Source of the DNA: JBHGXV01 sp041920505
GTDB taxonomy: Bacteria; Bacillota; Bacilli; Brevibacillales; Brevibacillaceae
Assembly: GCA_041920505.1 (NCBI GenBank)
Contig: JBHGXV010000025.1
Span: 1 to 64,000, forward strand
DNA length: 64,000 nt
Direction of reading: 5' to 3'
Shown here: positions 33,881 through 43,671 of the stretch, in pieces
Numbering within the stretch: the first letter of the stretch is position 1
Layout of the letters: the number at the start of each line of letters is the position of its first letter
Made by a program: the position numbers and the translations under genes
The notes under the pieces: model-generated
What the model was told of the DNA's origin: nothing
The model's database searches: none
Seen by the model: only the letters and a program-made list of their open reading frames with translations

Positions 33881-34627
33881 TTACATGTACAAGCCGCCGT
33901 TTACATTCAGGCACTGGCCGGTGATGTAGGCACCGTCTTTGACCAGGAAGGAGACCGCCTTGGCGATTTCCTCCGGCTGGCCGAACCGGCGCTGCGGGAT
34001 TCGGGCCTTGATCTGCTCGCGAATCTCTTCCGGAACGTACGCGAGCATGTCGGTCTCGATAAAACCGGGGCAGATGCTGTTTACGGTCACGTTGGTTTTC
34101 GCCAGCTCCAGGGCGAGCGATTTGGTGAAGCCGATCAAGCCCGCCTTTGCCGCCGAGTAGTTGGTCTGGCCGAAGCCGCCCGCCTGACCGATGATCGAGC
34201 TGATGTTGATGATGCGGCCAGCCGGGGATTCCGTCAGGTGCGGCAGCGCGGCATGGGTTATGTAATAGACGCTGTTCAGGTTGGTTTGTATCACCTGATT
34301 CCAGTCTTCGTCCGTCATTTTCTTGAACGTGCGGTCGCGTGTGATGCCAGCATTGTTGACCAGGATGTCGATGCGACCGAACCGTTCCGCCGTTTCACGA
34401 ACCAGACGGCGCGCTGCTTCGGGAAGAGAAACGTCGGCTTGTATCGCCAGAGCCTTTACCTTGTACGTGGCCTGCACGTCGTCGACGAGCGATTGGGCAG
34501 CTTCGGCACTCGAATGATAGTTGACGACCAGATTCGCTCCGTTGGCAGCCAGTTCCCTTGCGATGGCGGCCCCGATCCCGCGAGATCCACCGGTCACGAT
34601 TGCTACACTACCTTGTACCGTTGTCAT
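33881..34627 (-). CDS. phaB: Acetoacetyl-CoA reductase PhaB (short-chain dehydrogenase)
   Basis: Codes for 248 aa, an SDR with the cofactor motif TGGSRGIG (12-19), NNAG (91-94) and the catalytic Ser143/144-Tyr157-Lys161 set. The residues around Arg17 and Asn36-His38 suit NADPH. FabG-type 3-oxoacyl reductases look the same; the placement between phaR and phaC makes reduction of acetoacetyl-CoA to (R)-3-hydroxybutyryl-CoA the likely role. It supplies PhaC with monomer. GGAGGGG precedes the ATG. Confidence 0.93.
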   Translation of the reverse strand: MTTVQGSVAIVTGGSRGIGAAIARELAANGANLVVNYHSSAEAAQSLVDDVQATYKVKALAIQADVSLPEAARRLVRETAERFGRIDILVNNAGITRDRTFKKMTDEDWNQVIQTNLNSVYYITHAALPHLTESPAGRIINISSIIGQAGGFGQTNYSAAKAGLIGFTKSLALELAKTNVTVNSICPGFIETDMLAYVPEEIREQIKARIPQRRFGQPEEIAKAVSFLVKDGAYITGQCLNVNGGLYM

Positions 34628-34679
34628 ATGTTTTCCCCTCCGCTAAATCGTGATAACATGACCATTCAAATGATTGCCA

Positions 34680-35024
34680 CTATTCCGACTTGTCCGTCGA
34701 CGACGGTTCTGACTGACGTTCCAGTTGGTCGAGCAGCCGGTCCATCTTGGCGTCCAGTTCGTCCACCTTGTTCTCCAGGTTGATGATCAGCGTTGCCAGG
34801 TTGGCAAGGTCGTTCTTGCTGGGAAGATGGGCTTGTTCGAGGTATTTTTCCGTACTCTTGCGAACCGCGTCCTGGTATTCCAGCATCTGCTTTTGCAGAA
34901 AGCCGAGCCATGCGGCGAACGACTCCGACTTGACGGTTTCGCCCATCACCTTGCTCCACTGTTCTTCCGTCTGGTCGTACAACTTTTTCCACAGGGCAAA
35001 AGGGTCGGTCACGTTTGTGCTCAT
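34680..35024 (-). CDS. phaR: PHA synthase small subunit (PhaR-like)
   Basis: Codes for 114 aa, short and helical: a Trp-containing N-terminus (DPFALWKKLYDQTEEQWSKVMGETV), a middle SFAAWLGFLQKQMLEYQD, and a C-terminal coiled coil LATLIINLENKVDELDAKMD. Short relatives of PhaR/PhaE bind and activate PhaC. Bacillus PhaR is longer (about 160-200 aa), so this is a small version. First gene of the operon; AAGGAGG lies five bases before the ATG. Confidence 0.82.
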   Translation of the reverse strand: MSTNVTDPFALWKKLYDQTEEQWSKVMGETVKSESFAAWLGFLQKQMLEYQDAVRKSTEKYLEQAHLPSKNDLANLATLIINLENKVDELDAKMDRLLDQLERQSEPSSTDKSE

Positions 35025-35064
35025 GCGTTACCTCCTTGTAATCAATGTTGGCATCACTCTCTTT

Positions 35065-35130
35065 ATTATATAGGAGCCGAAGGGGTGTTGTACCCCGTTC
35101 TATGAAATTTGTTAATTGTAAGCGCTTTAA
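35065..35130 (-). promoter_or_regulatory. pha operon promoter region with palindrome and cre-like site
   Basis: On the minus strand, a TATAAT (plus strand ATTATA, 35065-35070) lies about 40 bp before phaR. GGGGT-N5-ACCCC (35082-35096) is a short palindrome about where a -35 would be. TGTAAGCGCTTTAA (35117-35130) matches the CcpA-binding cre consensus TGWAANCGNTNWCA at 13 of 14 positions, in either direction. It lies between the divergent pha operon and the M1 peptidase gene. The -35 is not clear. Confidence 0.55.
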
Positions 35131-35254
35131 TATTTTGATAAATTATGACATTGCTCAACAAACCAAGGAGATGTTTTCCGCCGCTTTGCCATTTTTCTGC
35201 TACAATGAGGGGAGGAAAAAACGTCGAGACGTGACGCGCGGATGGGAGACAAGC

Positions 35255-37102
35255 ATGAATCAAGTGCAAAAGACGAGTATGCTTATTTGTTTGGCGACTC
35301 TTGTCGTTTTTACGTCGATCGGGGTCGTTGTGAAATGGCCGCAGATCGCCAAGTGGCTGGCGGAGAACAGCACGGTCAAGCCGGGGGCGCAAGCGATCGC
35401 CGATCCGTTCAATTACGATCCGCCGCTCCCTTCGTATGTAAAGGAGTTGCATCCCCAGTATACGCTGAAGGCCGAACTGTTTCCGGATCGGGCCAGCATC
35501 GCGGGCGAGCTTACGTTGTCGTTTGACAATCCCGGGACGAAGGACATCCGTTTGTATCTCTACGACTATGCGTTCAGCCCGATGACCATCAAGTCGGTCC
35601 GCCACGGCGACAGCGGTGTGCCGTTCGAGCGCAGAGGCAATACCGTGGTGATGAAAAACGCGTTTACCGGCGAGGGACGCATCACCTTGACCATCCTGTT
35701 CGACAGCAGCGTGCCCCGCAGCGGAACCCGCTTTGGCGTCAAGGACGGCATATGGATCCTGACCAACTGGTACCCGATGCTGGGCGCGCTGAACCAGGCG
35801 GGTGTCTGGTACGACCCGCCGCATCCGGTCGGCTACGGCGACCCGTTCGTGTACCATTACGCCGATTACGACGTCAGCTTCACCTCGCCCGAGAGCTACC
35901 ATTGGGTGACCTCGTGGGGACAGGGGGAGAGCAAGTCGCTTGGCGACGGGCGCAAGCAGGTTCGCTACCAGGCGAGACGGATTCTCAACTTTTCCCTGGT
36001 GGGCAGTCCGGCGTACATCGTGGAGCGCATGTACGTCGATCCACATCTGACGGTCGACGTCGCGGCAACTGACCGGGTGGAGATCGACAGGTTGAAAGTG
36101 ATCGCCGAGTCGGCGTTGACCACGTACACCGAGCTGTACGGCCCGCTGCCGTATCCGTATGTGGCCATCGCCGAGACAAGCCCCGGTACGGTGTTTGCGA
36201 TGGAGTACGCCAACCTGGCGATCGTGCGCAAAGACTTGTTCAATGAGGGCGCGATGGATCATTGGCTCCCGCACGAGCTCGCCCACCTCTGGTGGTACAA
36301 CAGCGTGGAAACCCTGGAGGCGGAGTACGGTTGGCTGGACGAGGGACTGGTGGAATTGAGCGTCTGCCAGTACATGAAAAAACGCTACGGCGAGGATGAA
36401 GCCGCAGCGGTGCTCGCCCGGTACGCCGACAATCTCAAGCGGCTGAACCAGCAGTATCCCGATGGCACATTGGGCAAAAAGCTCGCCCAGTTTCAAAATG
36501 TGAACGAGTTTGACTGGACCTGGTATTCCAAAGGGGCCTTGCTGTACCAGAACCTGCGCAGGCAGATTGGCGACGACGCGTTCTTCGCCTTTCTCAAGCG
36601 GGTGCAGTACCACTACCACGGCAGCGTCATCGGGCCAGAGCATCTGGATCAGGCGTTGAGTCAGACGCTCAACGGCGAGGCCCGCTACTTCACGCTCAAC
36701 CTGCGGCGGAGCAATGCCGCCGGGTTCGCGCCTTTGCATCTGGAGCCGTATCTGGACATCGCGGTGGACGGCAGGCCGTTTTATCCGTCCCTGCCCGCAC
36801 GCAGACGGGACGGCACCGTGTACCTGCCGTTGCGCGACCTGATGGAGAAACTGGGGTATCACGTCGTCTGGAGCGCGGAAAAAGGGGCCATACGGATGAA
36901 GGCGGGCATCGACGAGGTGGTCTTGCACGAGGGCTCGCGCGAGGTGCGGCACAACGGCAAGGTGTACCAATTGTCCAAACCGCTCATCGAGGTAAGGGAC
37001 CGCAAGCTGGTCTCGCTCGACTTTTTTGAACGGGTCCTGAATCTGAAGGCCGACTACGACGCACAAACCAACGCGGTGCGCATCGCGCAGCCGCAGCGAT
37101 AG
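35255..37102 (+). CDS. Membrane-anchored M1-family metallopeptidase with C-terminal stalk domain
   Basis: Codes for 615 aa. A signal/anchor helix (8-27) is followed by an M1 peptidase domain: GAMEN-like FAMEYAN (315-320), zinc site His340-Glu341-x-x-His344 (HELAHLWW) and the third ligand Glu363 after 18 residues (WLDEGLVE). Residues about 520-615 (DIAVDGRPFYPSLPARRR, VYLPLRDLMEKLGYHVVW) form a copper-amine-oxidase-N-like domain, common in surface proteins of Bacilli. An extracytoplasmic aminopeptidase is likely. GGGAG precedes the ATG; aroK follows after 12 bp. Confidence 0.88.
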   Translation: MNQVQKTSMLICLATLVVFTSIGVVVKWPQIAKWLAENSTVKPGAQAIADPFNYDPPLPSYVKELHPQYTLKAELFPDRASIAGELTLSFDNPGTKDIRLYLYDYAFSPMTIKSVRHGDSGVPFERRGNTVVMKNAFTGEGRITLTILFDSSVPRSGTRFGVKDGIWILTNWYPMLGALNQAGVWYDPPHPVGYGDPFVYHYADYDVSFTSPESYHWVTSWGQGESKSLGDGRKQVRYQARRILNFSLVGSPAYIVERMYVDPHLTVDVAATDRVEIDRLKVIAESALTTYTELYGPLPYPYVAIAETSPGTVFAMEYANLAIVRKDLFNEGAMDHWLPHELAHLWWYNSVETLEAEYGWLDEGLVELSVCQYMKKRYGEDEAAAVLARYADNLKRLNQQYPDGTLGKKLAQFQNVNEFDWTWYSKGALLYQNLRRQIGDDAFFAFLKRVQYHYHGSVIGPEHLDQALSQTLNGEARYFTLNLRRSNAAGFAPLHLEPYLDIAVDGRPFYPSLPARRRDGTVYLPLRDLMEKLGYHVVWSAEKGAIRMKAGIDEVVLHEGSREVRHNGKVYQLSKPLIEVRDRKLVSLDFFERVLNLKADYDAQTNAVRIAQPQR

Positions 37103-37114
37103 GGGCGAAGCGAC

Positions 37115-37639
37115 ATGACAACCAATCTGATCCTGGTCGGATTCATGGGTACAGGCAAGTCCACCGTTGGCCGGGCGTTGGCCAAACGGCTGGGATGGCC
37201 GCACGTCGACCTGGACGAGGCGATCGTTTTGCGGGACGGCCGCGACATACCGGCGATCTTTCAACAAGACGGCGAGGAGTATTTCCGCGACCTGGAGTCA
37301 CAGGTGCTGGGCGAATTGTTGCAGCGAGAGGGGCAGGTGATCACGACAGGGGGCGGAGCGGTGCTGCGTCCGCAAAACGTGGCGGCGATGCTTGCCAAAG
37401 GAACGGTGGTGGCGCTCTCGGCGTCACGGGACGAGATTGTCCGCCGCGTCTGTGCCGACACCGGTCGTCCGTTGCTCGCGGGCGACGTGGAGCGGCGCGT
37501 CGACGAGTTGCTGGCTGCGCGGGCGGGCGCGTACGACTTCGCGCCGGTGCAGGTGGACACCACCGGGCGAGACGTGGACGCGATCGCGGCGGAAATTGTC
37601 TCACGGTTGGTTGAACGGGGCGATTTTCGGAGAGACTAA
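37115..37639 (+). CDS. aroK: Shikimate kinase
   Basis: Codes for 174 aa. Walker A GFMGTGKST (9-17), the shikimate-binding DLDEAIVLRDGRDI and FRDLES, TTGGGAVL, and the lid residue Arg in TGRPLL are all present. It phosphorylates shikimate in the chorismate pathway (with aroQ at 61094 in the same window). Close behind the peptidase gene, with a weak GGGGCGAAG site; read-through from that gene is likely. Confidence 0.95.
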   Translation: MTTNLILVGFMGTGKSTVGRALAKRLGWPHVDLDEAIVLRDGRDIPAIFQQDGEEYFRDLESQVLGELLQREGQVITTGGGAVLRPQNVAAMLAKGTVVALSASRDEIVRRVCADTGRPLLAGDVERRVDELLAARAGAYDFAPVQVDTTGRDVDAIAAEIVSRLVERGDFRRD

Positions 37640-37659
37640 CCCCAGAGGGGGGACTAGCG

Positions 37660-37821
37660 ATGTCGTTCCAGGAGTATCTCAAATACTTGACCAAGCGGTT
37701 CGTCGAGTACATGGACACGCCGAAAGAAGAGCGGAAACGGCGAAAAGCGCCTCGCGAATCGTGGTCGTCCCGGTGGTTCGGAGCGATTCCGATGTCCATC
37801 CGGCTGTTCTTGCGCAAGTAA
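37660..37821 (+). CDS. yqzE: YqzE-family small protein
   Basis: A 53-aa frame from ATG 37660 to TAA 37821. It matches the YqzE family: MSFQEYLKYLTKRFVEYMDTP, a basic stretch EERKRRK and a C-terminal RWFGAIPMSIRLFLRK. Strong site AGAGGGGGGACTAGCG. In B. subtilis yqzE also lies next to aroK. Function unknown; the amphipathic basic C-terminus might touch the membrane. Confidence 0.85.
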   Translation: MSFQEYLKYLTKRFVEYMDTPKEERKRRKAPRESWSSRWFGAIPMSIRLFLRK

Positions 37822-37850
37822 CACCAACCTGAGACGGAGGATGGGAAAAC

Positions 37851-38105
37851 ATGCCCAGAGTTGCAGTTGAACAATCATTGAGCCACATCGCCGACATGCT
37901 TCGTTCCAACGGATACGAAGTGGTTGACCTGGGGAACTGGCAAAATCAGGTTGACGCCGTCGTGGTCACCGGCCAGGACATCAATCTCATGAATGTGAGT
38001 GACCGCGTCACCGGCGCACCGGTGATCAACGCTGCCGGCATGACGGCACAGGAAGTGTTCCGGGAAGTAAACGAGCGGCTGCGTCCCGACGGCGCTCACC
38101 GCTGA
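37851..38105 (+). CDS. ykuS: YkuS-family protein (UPF0180)
   Basis: Codes for 84 aa, matching UPF0180: PRVAVEQSLSHIADMLRSNGYEVVDL, DAVVVTGQDINLMNV and TGAPVINAAGMTAQEV. Small alpha/beta protein of unknown function. ACGGAGG lies eight bases before the ATG, and a terminator follows. Confidence 0.93.
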   Translation: MPRVAVEQSLSHIADMLRSNGYEVVDLGNWQNQVDAVVVTGQDINLMNVSDRVTGAPVINAAGMTAQEVFREVNERLRPDGAHR

Positions 38106-38106
38106 C

Positions 38107-38144
38107 AAAAAAACGGTGGTATCGCAGGATACCGCCGTTTTTTG
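38107..38144. terminator. Terminator after ykuS
   Basis: A long A run, then ACGG-GGTATC / GATACC-CCGT and TTTTTTGTTT; can act in both directions between convergent genes. Confidence 0.85.
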
Positions 38145-38164
38145 TTTGGACAAGATCTGTCATG

Positions 38165-39055
38165 TCATGTGTGCGGGTTGGACGATTCGCGAAAAATCAG
38201 TTTCGCCACCTTGTTCACATACGCGTAGGGCAAAAAACGCAACCCTTCGTCCCAGACGCCGATGTAGGCCACGTCGTCTCCCCAGACATGCACCGCGCCT
38301 ACGGAAAACGGTGCCATCACCTCGTCCTGAAACAGCGAGGCGGTGATCACCACCGGGGTAGTCTGGCTGGCCTGGCACAGCCGTTTCCACGCCGTCCGGT
38401 CCTGTTTGCCGGTCTCCATCGGTTTGGCTGTCAGCCAGTCCACCCGGTCGAACGGATCGCCGGGCTCTGCGGACAGGGTGTACAGACCGCCCAGATGCTG
38501 CTGTGCCCCGGCCAGTTCGTCAGAGCGGAGCGTCGGCATTACGGGGGCATCCGGGCGGGTCACCGAAGGATAGCGCTCGCCCGTTTTGGCGTCGACGTAC
38601 TCGGCGCTATCGTGCGTCGCGATCAGCCAGTAAGAGGCGAAGCCGTCGTAGACCGGTTCAGCCGCCACGTGTTTGGGTGCGAACGCGTCGTCAAACAGAA
38701 CGAATTCGCCTGTGCCGTACTCCAGCAGGACAAAGGACGGCTTGGCTGGCTTGCCGTTTGGCTGAACGGGCGTTTCGCCCACCACCAGGTAGCCGACAGA
38801 CTTGCCCGCCTTTGACAGGGTGACCAGCCACTGGCGGGAATTGGGCCCGAGCGACTGCATCTGGATGGAAGCGTCTTTCCAGTCGGAGAACTCTTTGTCC
38901 TTGTTCACCAGCTCGTGTACCCAGTTGTGTATCTGTTGCTGGAAGCGCTGCGTCCAGTCTTGGTCTTCGGCATGAGCGGCAAATGGCTGCAGGCCGATCA
39001 ACAACAGGGAAAGCGCGAGCAGACACCAGTTGCGAAACCGTATATTCAACAGCAT
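38165..39055 (-). CDS. Secreted hypothetical protein
   Basis: Codes for 296 aa with a clear signal peptide (hydrophobic 11-25, cleavage near AAHA-EDQDW at 29/30). The mature part has a helical N-terminal stretch (WTQRFQQQIHNWVHELVNKD) and a mixed region with WLVTLSKAGKSVGYLVVGET and VVITASLFQDEVMAPF. No enzyme motif recognised. It precedes no obvious partner and is convergent with ykuS. Confidence 0.65.
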   Translation of the reverse strand: MLLNIRFRNWCLLALSLLLIGLQPFAAHAEDQDWTQRFQQQIHNWVHELVNKDKEFSDWKDASIQMQSLGPNSRQWLVTLSKAGKSVGYLVVGETPVQPNGKPAKPSFVLLEYGTGEFVLFDDAFAPKHVAAEPVYDGFASYWLIATHDSAEYVDAKTGERYPSVTRPDAPVMPTLRSDELAGAQQHLGGLYTLSAEPGDPFDRVDWLTAKPMETGKQDRTAWKRLCQASQTTPVVITASLFQDEVMAPFSVGAVHVWGDDVAYIGVWDEGLRFLPYAYVNKVAKLIFRESSNPHT

Positions 39056-39157
39056 TCACCATCCCTTTTCATCAGCTACATCCTGTATTGTAACCAGATA
39101 AGGGAAAAAGATTTGTTGGATGGTGTCAACGTTCCCCTGTTTTTTCTCGCTGTTCTT

Positions 39158-40243
39158 TTACATTTTTCTTCCGCAGGCGTCTGAAACCGCCTTGTCCGGC
39201 AACAAAGGCTGGGTCGCAAGGTAAAACAGGCCGCCGTTGATCAGTTGCACCTCGATGCGCGGTTCGTACTGCCACTTCAGTTCGGCTATGCGCCGCGCTC
39301 GTTCCTCGCGCGGCGTGCTTGTTTTCCAATCGGTCTGGACGATCTGCTCCTTCGGGGTTTCGGGGATGCCGTTTTGGCGCAAAAAGTCGAGAATGCGGCC
39401 GTTTTTTGGTTCGGCAAGCGCGGGCGGCTGGTCGAAAGCGCCGACAGCGTCCGATCCGTTCGGAGCGGGGTCGCAAGCAGGGGCCTCCGGTTGTTCCCGC
39501 AGAACCTCTTCGGCCAGGCCGTCGTCCGCTTCGTCCGGTTCCTCCGCCTCCAGTTGCGCGTAATAGGCTTCGAGGATCTCCAGTTCCTCATGAAGCCGCT
39601 GCCGCGCCTGATCGGACCAGCTCTGGTCCTCCGCGGCGATCAGGCGGTCCACTTCCTGCTCGATCAGCGCAAGCGCGTCGTGAAGCGACAGCCGCCGCTC
39701 CAGGGTGTAAAAGTAGTCGGGAATCGCAGGAGAGAGCGAGAGCCGCCGCACGAACGGATAAAAGTCGCGAACGATCTGCGGCCGATGCAGATTGACGCCG
39801 AGATAGGCGAGCATGTCCCGCTTTTTGTCGCAGACAAAAGAAATTTTCAGATTCAATCCGAGCCAGGGGATAAGCGGTGTCGACCGGCGCGGCACAACCG
39901 TCGGCCTGCTGGCTGCTTTCGCCTGCTCGTAGAGACAGACGAACCGTCCGTGCTTGCGCGTCGACTGGAAAATTTGCTGCAACCGCCCGGAACCGAAGGA
40001 GATCGGCTCGCCGCGCATGTCGGTTGGCACCTGGTCCGGATCGAAGAAAAACGTCAGCACCATCGGCTGCGGCGGGATGTTCATCCGCTCCACCCACGAC
40101 CAGTAGAAGGGGCGGTTGCCGATGTCCTTGTCCACTTCCACCGGCAATTTGGCCGTCAGATAGGCCGGATGGGATTCGACGATGTGCGTGGAAAAAGCGG
40201 CCAAATACCGCTCGACGAACCGGCGGACGGCCTGTTGGTCCAT
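39158..40243 (-). CDS. yqhG: YqhG-family protein
   Basis: Codes for 361 aa; B. subtilis YqhG is about 260 aa. Conserved parts are DIGNRPFYWSWVERMNIPPQPM, the SFGSGRLQQIF block and the C-terminal RRIAELKWQYEPRIEVQLINGGLFYL. The extra length is an acidic, Pro/Ala-rich insert at about 225-300 (EAEEPDEADDGLAEEVL, FDQPPALAEPKNGR). Function unknown. It follows the SNF2 gene by 16 bp on the same strand, as in Bacillus. Confidence 0.85.
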   Translation of the reverse strand: MDQQAVRRFVERYLAAFSTHIVESHPAYLTAKLPVEVDKDIGNRPFYWSWVERMNIPPQPMVLTFFFDPDQVPTDMRGEPISFGSGRLQQIFQSTRKHGRFVCLYEQAKAASRPTVVPRRSTPLIPWLGLNLKISFVCDKKRDMLAYLGVNLHRPQIVRDFYPFVRRLSLSPAIPDYFYTLERRLSLHDALALIEQEVDRLIAAEDQSWSDQARQRLHEELEILEAYYAQLEAEEPDEADDGLAEEVLREQPEAPACDPAPNGSDAVGAFDQPPALAEPKNGRILDFLRQNGIPETPKEQIVQTDWKTSTPREERARRIAELKWQYEPRIEVQLINGGLFYLATQPLLPDKAVSDACGRKM

Positions 40244-40259
40244 AATCGCTCCCTCCTTC

Positions 40260-41960
40260 TCAGATGTAGCGGGCGGCCTCCGGCGCCGGTTGACCGCCGT
40301 GTTGGCGAAGGGCGCGGATCACCTGTCCCATGTTGTCCAGCTTGATCGCCATCTCCCGCTCCGAGTGGGAGTCCATGATGATGTCGATCAGGTTCTGTTC
40401 GAGCGACTTGGTGAGGGCCAACCGCTCGACGATTTCGTCCAGCTCGCCGATCACCATTTCGAACAGGTCGATTTTTTCATAGAGCAGGCGCAGGATGTGC
40501 TCTTCGATCGTGCCGACGGTCGACAGATTGTAAATGAAGACGTCCCGCTGCTGGCCCAGCCTGTGGACGCGGCCGATCCGCTGCTCGACGCGCATCGGGT
40601 TCCACGGCATGTCGTAGTTGATCACCTGGTTGCAAAATTGCAGGTTGATCCCTTCGCCGCCCGCCTCGGTGGCGATCAGGACCTGCGCACGGTTTTGAAA
40701 CAGGTCGGTCATCCAGTCTTTTTTGCTGCGTTTGAAACCGCCGCGAAACGGCACAGAGATGATGCCGTGGTCGTGCAGGTACTTTTGCAGGTAATTCTGC
40801 GTCGCCCGGTACTCGGTGAAGATGATCACCTTGTCATTGATCTCTTGGATCAACTCCACCGTTTTGGCGGCTTTCGAATGGGTCTCGATCCGCTTGATCA
40901 ACTCCACCAGCCGCAGAATCTCCGCTTGCTGACCGGAGCCTTCCGGGGCGCGTTTGTGCATGTTGTACAGGGTCATGAACGCCGCCTCGCGACTGGAGCA
41001 GACCTCCCGTTGCAGGGTGATCAGGGCGAGCGAGTTGATCCCGCCCATCGGCGAGCGGTAGTGCTGCCGGACGAAGTCGGTGACGCCCTGATACAACTCC
41101 CGTTCGTCGGGGGAGAGGTGGATCGGCACCGACTGGACGTGCCGGGTGGTAAACTGGATGCCGCCGTCGCTTCGCCGGTTGCGGATCATCACTTTGGAGA
41201 TCTCGCTTTTCAGCTTCTCGTTGTTTTTCGCCTGCCGCTTGCCTTCCACGTAGTTGGACGCGAAGGCGCTGGTGTGACCAAGGTGGCCGGGGCGCAGCAG
41301 GTTGATCAGGTTGTACAGTTCGTCCATTTCGTTCTGGATTGGAGTGGCGGTGAGCAAGAGGCAGTATTTTTTCTTGATCTCCTTGACGAACTGGTAGTTG
41401 CGCGTCCGCTTGTTCTTCAGCTTGTGCGCCTCGTCGATGATCAGCATGTCGTAGTCGATGTCCAGCACATGCCGTCGGTGCGGGTCGCGCTTGGCCGTGT
41501 CGATTGAGGCGACGACCACGTCGTACTGCCGCCACATGTATTCCTTCTTCTGGGCGACGGCGGGGATGCCGAACTTCTGGTTCAACTCCTTGGTCCACTG
41601 GATCACCAGTGAGGCGGGCACGAGGATGAGGATTTTCTTCGCCAGTCCGCGCACCATGTACTCTTTCATCACCAGTCCGGCTTCGATGGTCTTGCCAAGG
41701 CCCACCTCGTCGGCGAGAATGGCGCGGCCGCGCATCTCGTTGAGCACCTTTTCGGCGGTGCGGATCTGGTGGGGAAGGGGCTTGAGGTGCGAGAGGTACC
41801 TGAGCGCCTGCAGTTGGTCGAACTGTTTGACAGCCAGTGCTTCTTCCGCTTCCAGGGCCAATTGGAACAACTCCCATTTGTGCCATGGGCCGTCGTTTCG
41901 GATCATTGCTGTCAACTCGTCGATCCAGGAACGATCGAAGTTGACAGGAACATTCGGCAT
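40260..41960 (-). CDS. yqhH: SNF2/RapA-type helicase YqhH
   Basis: Codes for 566 aa. The SF2 motifs of a SWI/SNF ATPase are in order: LADEVGLGKTIEAGLV (I), LLLTATPIQN (III), MLIIDEAH (II), VIIFTEYRATQ (IV), LIATEAGGEGINLQ (V) and RVEQRIGRVHRLGQQ (VI). A related protein, RapA, remodels RNA polymerase; the target here is unknown. GGAGGTGTGTGT precedes the ATG 41960, which is preferred to an ATG 20 codons upstream. It is divergent from the gcv riboswitch. Confidence 0.92.
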   Translation of the reverse strand: MPNVPVNFDRSWIDELTAMIRNDGPWHKWELFQLALEAEEALAVKQFDQLQALRYLSHLKPLPHQIRTAEKVLNEMRGRAILADEVGLGKTIEAGLVMKEYMVRGLAKKILILVPASLVIQWTKELNQKFGIPAVAQKKEYMWRQYDVVVASIDTAKRDPHRRHVLDIDYDMLIIDEAHKLKNKRTRNYQFVKEIKKKYCLLLTATPIQNEMDELYNLINLLRPGHLGHTSAFASNYVEGKRQAKNNEKLKSEISKVMIRNRRSDGGIQFTTRHVQSVPIHLSPDERELYQGVTDFVRQHYRSPMGGINSLALITLQREVCSSREAAFMTLYNMHKRAPEGSGQQAEILRLVELIKRIETHSKAAKTVELIQEINDKVIIFTEYRATQNYLQKYLHDHGIISVPFRGGFKRSKKDWMTDLFQNRAQVLIATEAGGEGINLQFCNQVINYDMPWNPMRVEQRIGRVHRLGQQRDVFIYNLSTVGTIEEHILRLLYEKIDLFEMVIGELDEIVERLALTKSLEQNLIDIIMDSHSEREMAIKLDNMGQVIRALRQHGGQPAPEAARYI

Positions 41961-42191
41961 ACACACACCTCCAATCGGTTTGAAGCGGTAACATCTGGAG
42001 AATGAATGGGACAAAACCAAACTTTTATAAGCGTTCAGCGGATTTTCGTTAAGATTTTTGCCCGTTTACGCGAAATTGTGTATTTTCAACGACGGGCCGT
42101 CGTGGTAGGATAGAAGAGGCACAGATGCCGTGTGACTCTAGTATGGGAAAAGAATCAAAAGTTATGTATCCCCCGATCAGCCGGCGAATGA

Positions 42192-42391
42192 AGGTAGCAG
42201 GGAGAGACCGTGCGGACACGGCGCCGAAGGAGCAAACCAAAATCCGGTGAATCTCTCAGGCAAAAGTACCTCTACCGGACGCATCTCTGGAGAGAGCTCG
42301 CAAGGAGCCACCCAAGGGGAAACTTGCGCGGAATGGCGGACGGCCAATAAGTGTCACCGCGCGAGGCAACTCTCAGGTACCAAGGACAGAG
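42192..42391 (+). ncRNA. Tandem glycine riboswitch
   Basis: Two glycine aptamers in series. The first (about 42195-42296) shows GGGAGAGACCG, GGCGCCGAAGGAGCAAA, and ATCTCTCAGGCAAAAG; the second (about 42297-42391) shows AAGGAGCCACCC, a longer P3 arm, then CGCGAGGCAACTCTCAGGTACC and GGACAGAG. It regulates the glycine-cleavage operon: glycine binding should favour expression. Promoter not identified with confidence; a palindrome ACGACGG/CCGTCGT lies at 42089-42103 upstream. Confidence 0.93.
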
Positions 42392-42446
42392 AAGGAAAAG
42401 TTGGGCGCATGGGCTGCGTCTGCTTTTCTTTTCCCTGTCCTTTTTT
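42382..42446 (+). terminator. Expression-platform terminator of the glycine riboswitch
   Basis: AAGGACAG (42382-42389) pairs with CTGTCCTT (42435-42442) and GGAAAAG (42394-42400) with CTTTTCC (42428-42434), followed by six T. The 5' arm overlaps the conserved GGACAGAG end of aptamer 2, so forming P1 of the liganded aptamer competes with the terminator. Confidence 0.8.
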
Positions 42447-42543
42447 GCGTGTGCACGCCGTCAAGACGCGGCAAACCGGCGGCCTTCATGAAGGCGCTGT
42501 CATTCGGGGATGGTAAAAGAGGAAGACACAGGAGGTGCACGAG

Positions 42544-43647
<1,104 letters not shown>

Positions 43648-43671
43648 CTCATTCGAAGGGGGATTTGCGCC

